NCBI GenBank assembly: GCA_003154855.1
Contig: PMEV01000236.1
Coordinates: 461-7,329 of the forward strand
Source of the DNA: Bryobacterales bacterium
Lineage (GTDB): Bacteria > Acidobacteriota > Terriglobia > Bryobacterales > Bryobacteraceae
Direction: 5' to 3'
Length of the DNA: 6,869 nt
In this document: piece by piece, positions 6,764-6,869 of the stretch
Position numbering within the stretch: the stretch's first letter is position 1
Layout: each line of letters begins with the position of its first letter
Translations under genes and position numbers: made by a program
Notes under the pieces: generated by a model
Told to the model about the DNA's origin: nothing
Databases searched by the model: none
The model's input: the letters and a program-made list of their open reading frames with translations, nothing else

Positions 6764-6869
6764 ATTGCCTGCCTCCCAGCGCCTGGGGGATGCCCGGGAG
6801 CCTCGGCCGCACTCCCCGCCAGCGGACAGACAAAACCCCCGCCTGCCCGGCCACATCCCGGTCAAGAGC
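6764..6869 (-). other. Kinase 5' leader, no gene seen
   Basis: This is the upstream region of the kinase as far as the window shows. Apart from the ribosome-binding site I see no convincing promoter. A TTGACC lies at 6861-6866 on the - strand, but 17 bases later there is only a G-rich stretch and no -10-like element. The frame continuing upstream of the ATG reads as an Arg/Gly-rich low-complexity peptide, consistent with non-coding leader. Confidence 0.5.
6772..6777 (-). promoter_or_regulatory. Shine-Dalgarno sequence of the kinase gene
   Basis: The - strand reads GGGAGG, then an 8-base spacer, then the ATG at 6763-6761. This fixes the kinase start at MSVPQ rather than at the in-frame TTG or ATG further upstream (6865, 6856). 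The 5' half of the motif could pair in a small hairpin (6775-6787, CCCAG-GCG-CTGGG on the - strand), which may be chance in such GC-rich DNA. Confidence 0.75.

Noticed and set aside
6764..6865. N-terminal extension of the kinase by 34 residues (TTG at 6865 or ATG at 6856)
   Set aside because: The extension is an Arg/Gly/Ser/Cys-rich low-complexity peptide. A good GGGAGG with an 8-base spacer precedes the ATG at 6763, and kinase homology begins within ten residues of it.
6840..6866. A TTGACC as -35 element of a kinase promoter
   Set aside because: There is no -10-like hexamer at an acceptable spacing; the matching position is G-rich.

Overview
The window is GC-rich, densely coded bacterial DNA. 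It holds one incomplete gene on the + strand and a two-gene unit on the - strand, with almost no intergenic space. A giant Hanks-type kinase with tetratricopeptide (TPR), zinc-ribbon and PEGA modules, followed by a secreted LolA-like protein with an 'IEGTPRPGF' type signature, resembles what is known from Acidobacteriota, particularly the Solibacter/Bryobacter side. That placement is an inference from protein style; no taxonomic marker gene is present.

Layout. Positions 1-762 (+) carry the 3' part of a polytopic membrane protein, perhaps of the GT-C glycosyltransferase type; its start lies outside the window. Its last 55 bases overlap, tail to tail, the end of a - strand gene at 708-1532, which encodes a 274-residue secreted protein with a LolA-like look. 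Upstream of that on the - strand, 1565-6763 encodes a 1732-residue transmembrane serine/threonine protein kinase. The last 106 bases (6764-6869) are the kinase leader, with a good Shine-Dalgarno sequence but no promoter that I can defend.

The kinase is the centre of interest. In order it has a complete Hanks kinase domain, about twelve TPR-like helical units spaced near 52 residues, two zinc ribbons that arose by an in-frame 56-residue tandem duplication, one transmembrane helix, about six PEGA-like beta domains, and a C-terminal jelly-roll-like domain. The 629 residues beyond the membrane helix contain no cysteine, whereas the cytoplasmic part has many. This fits a receptor with its kinase, TPR scaffold and zinc ribbons inside and its PEGA stalk and ligand-binding-like tip in the periplasm.

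The kinase stop codon lies 32 bases before the ATG chosen for the LolA-like gene, or overlaps an alternative GTG start as GTGA. The two are therefore very likely co-transcribed and may act together at the cell envelope. No RNA gene, CRISPR array, insertion sequence or recognisable terminator was found.
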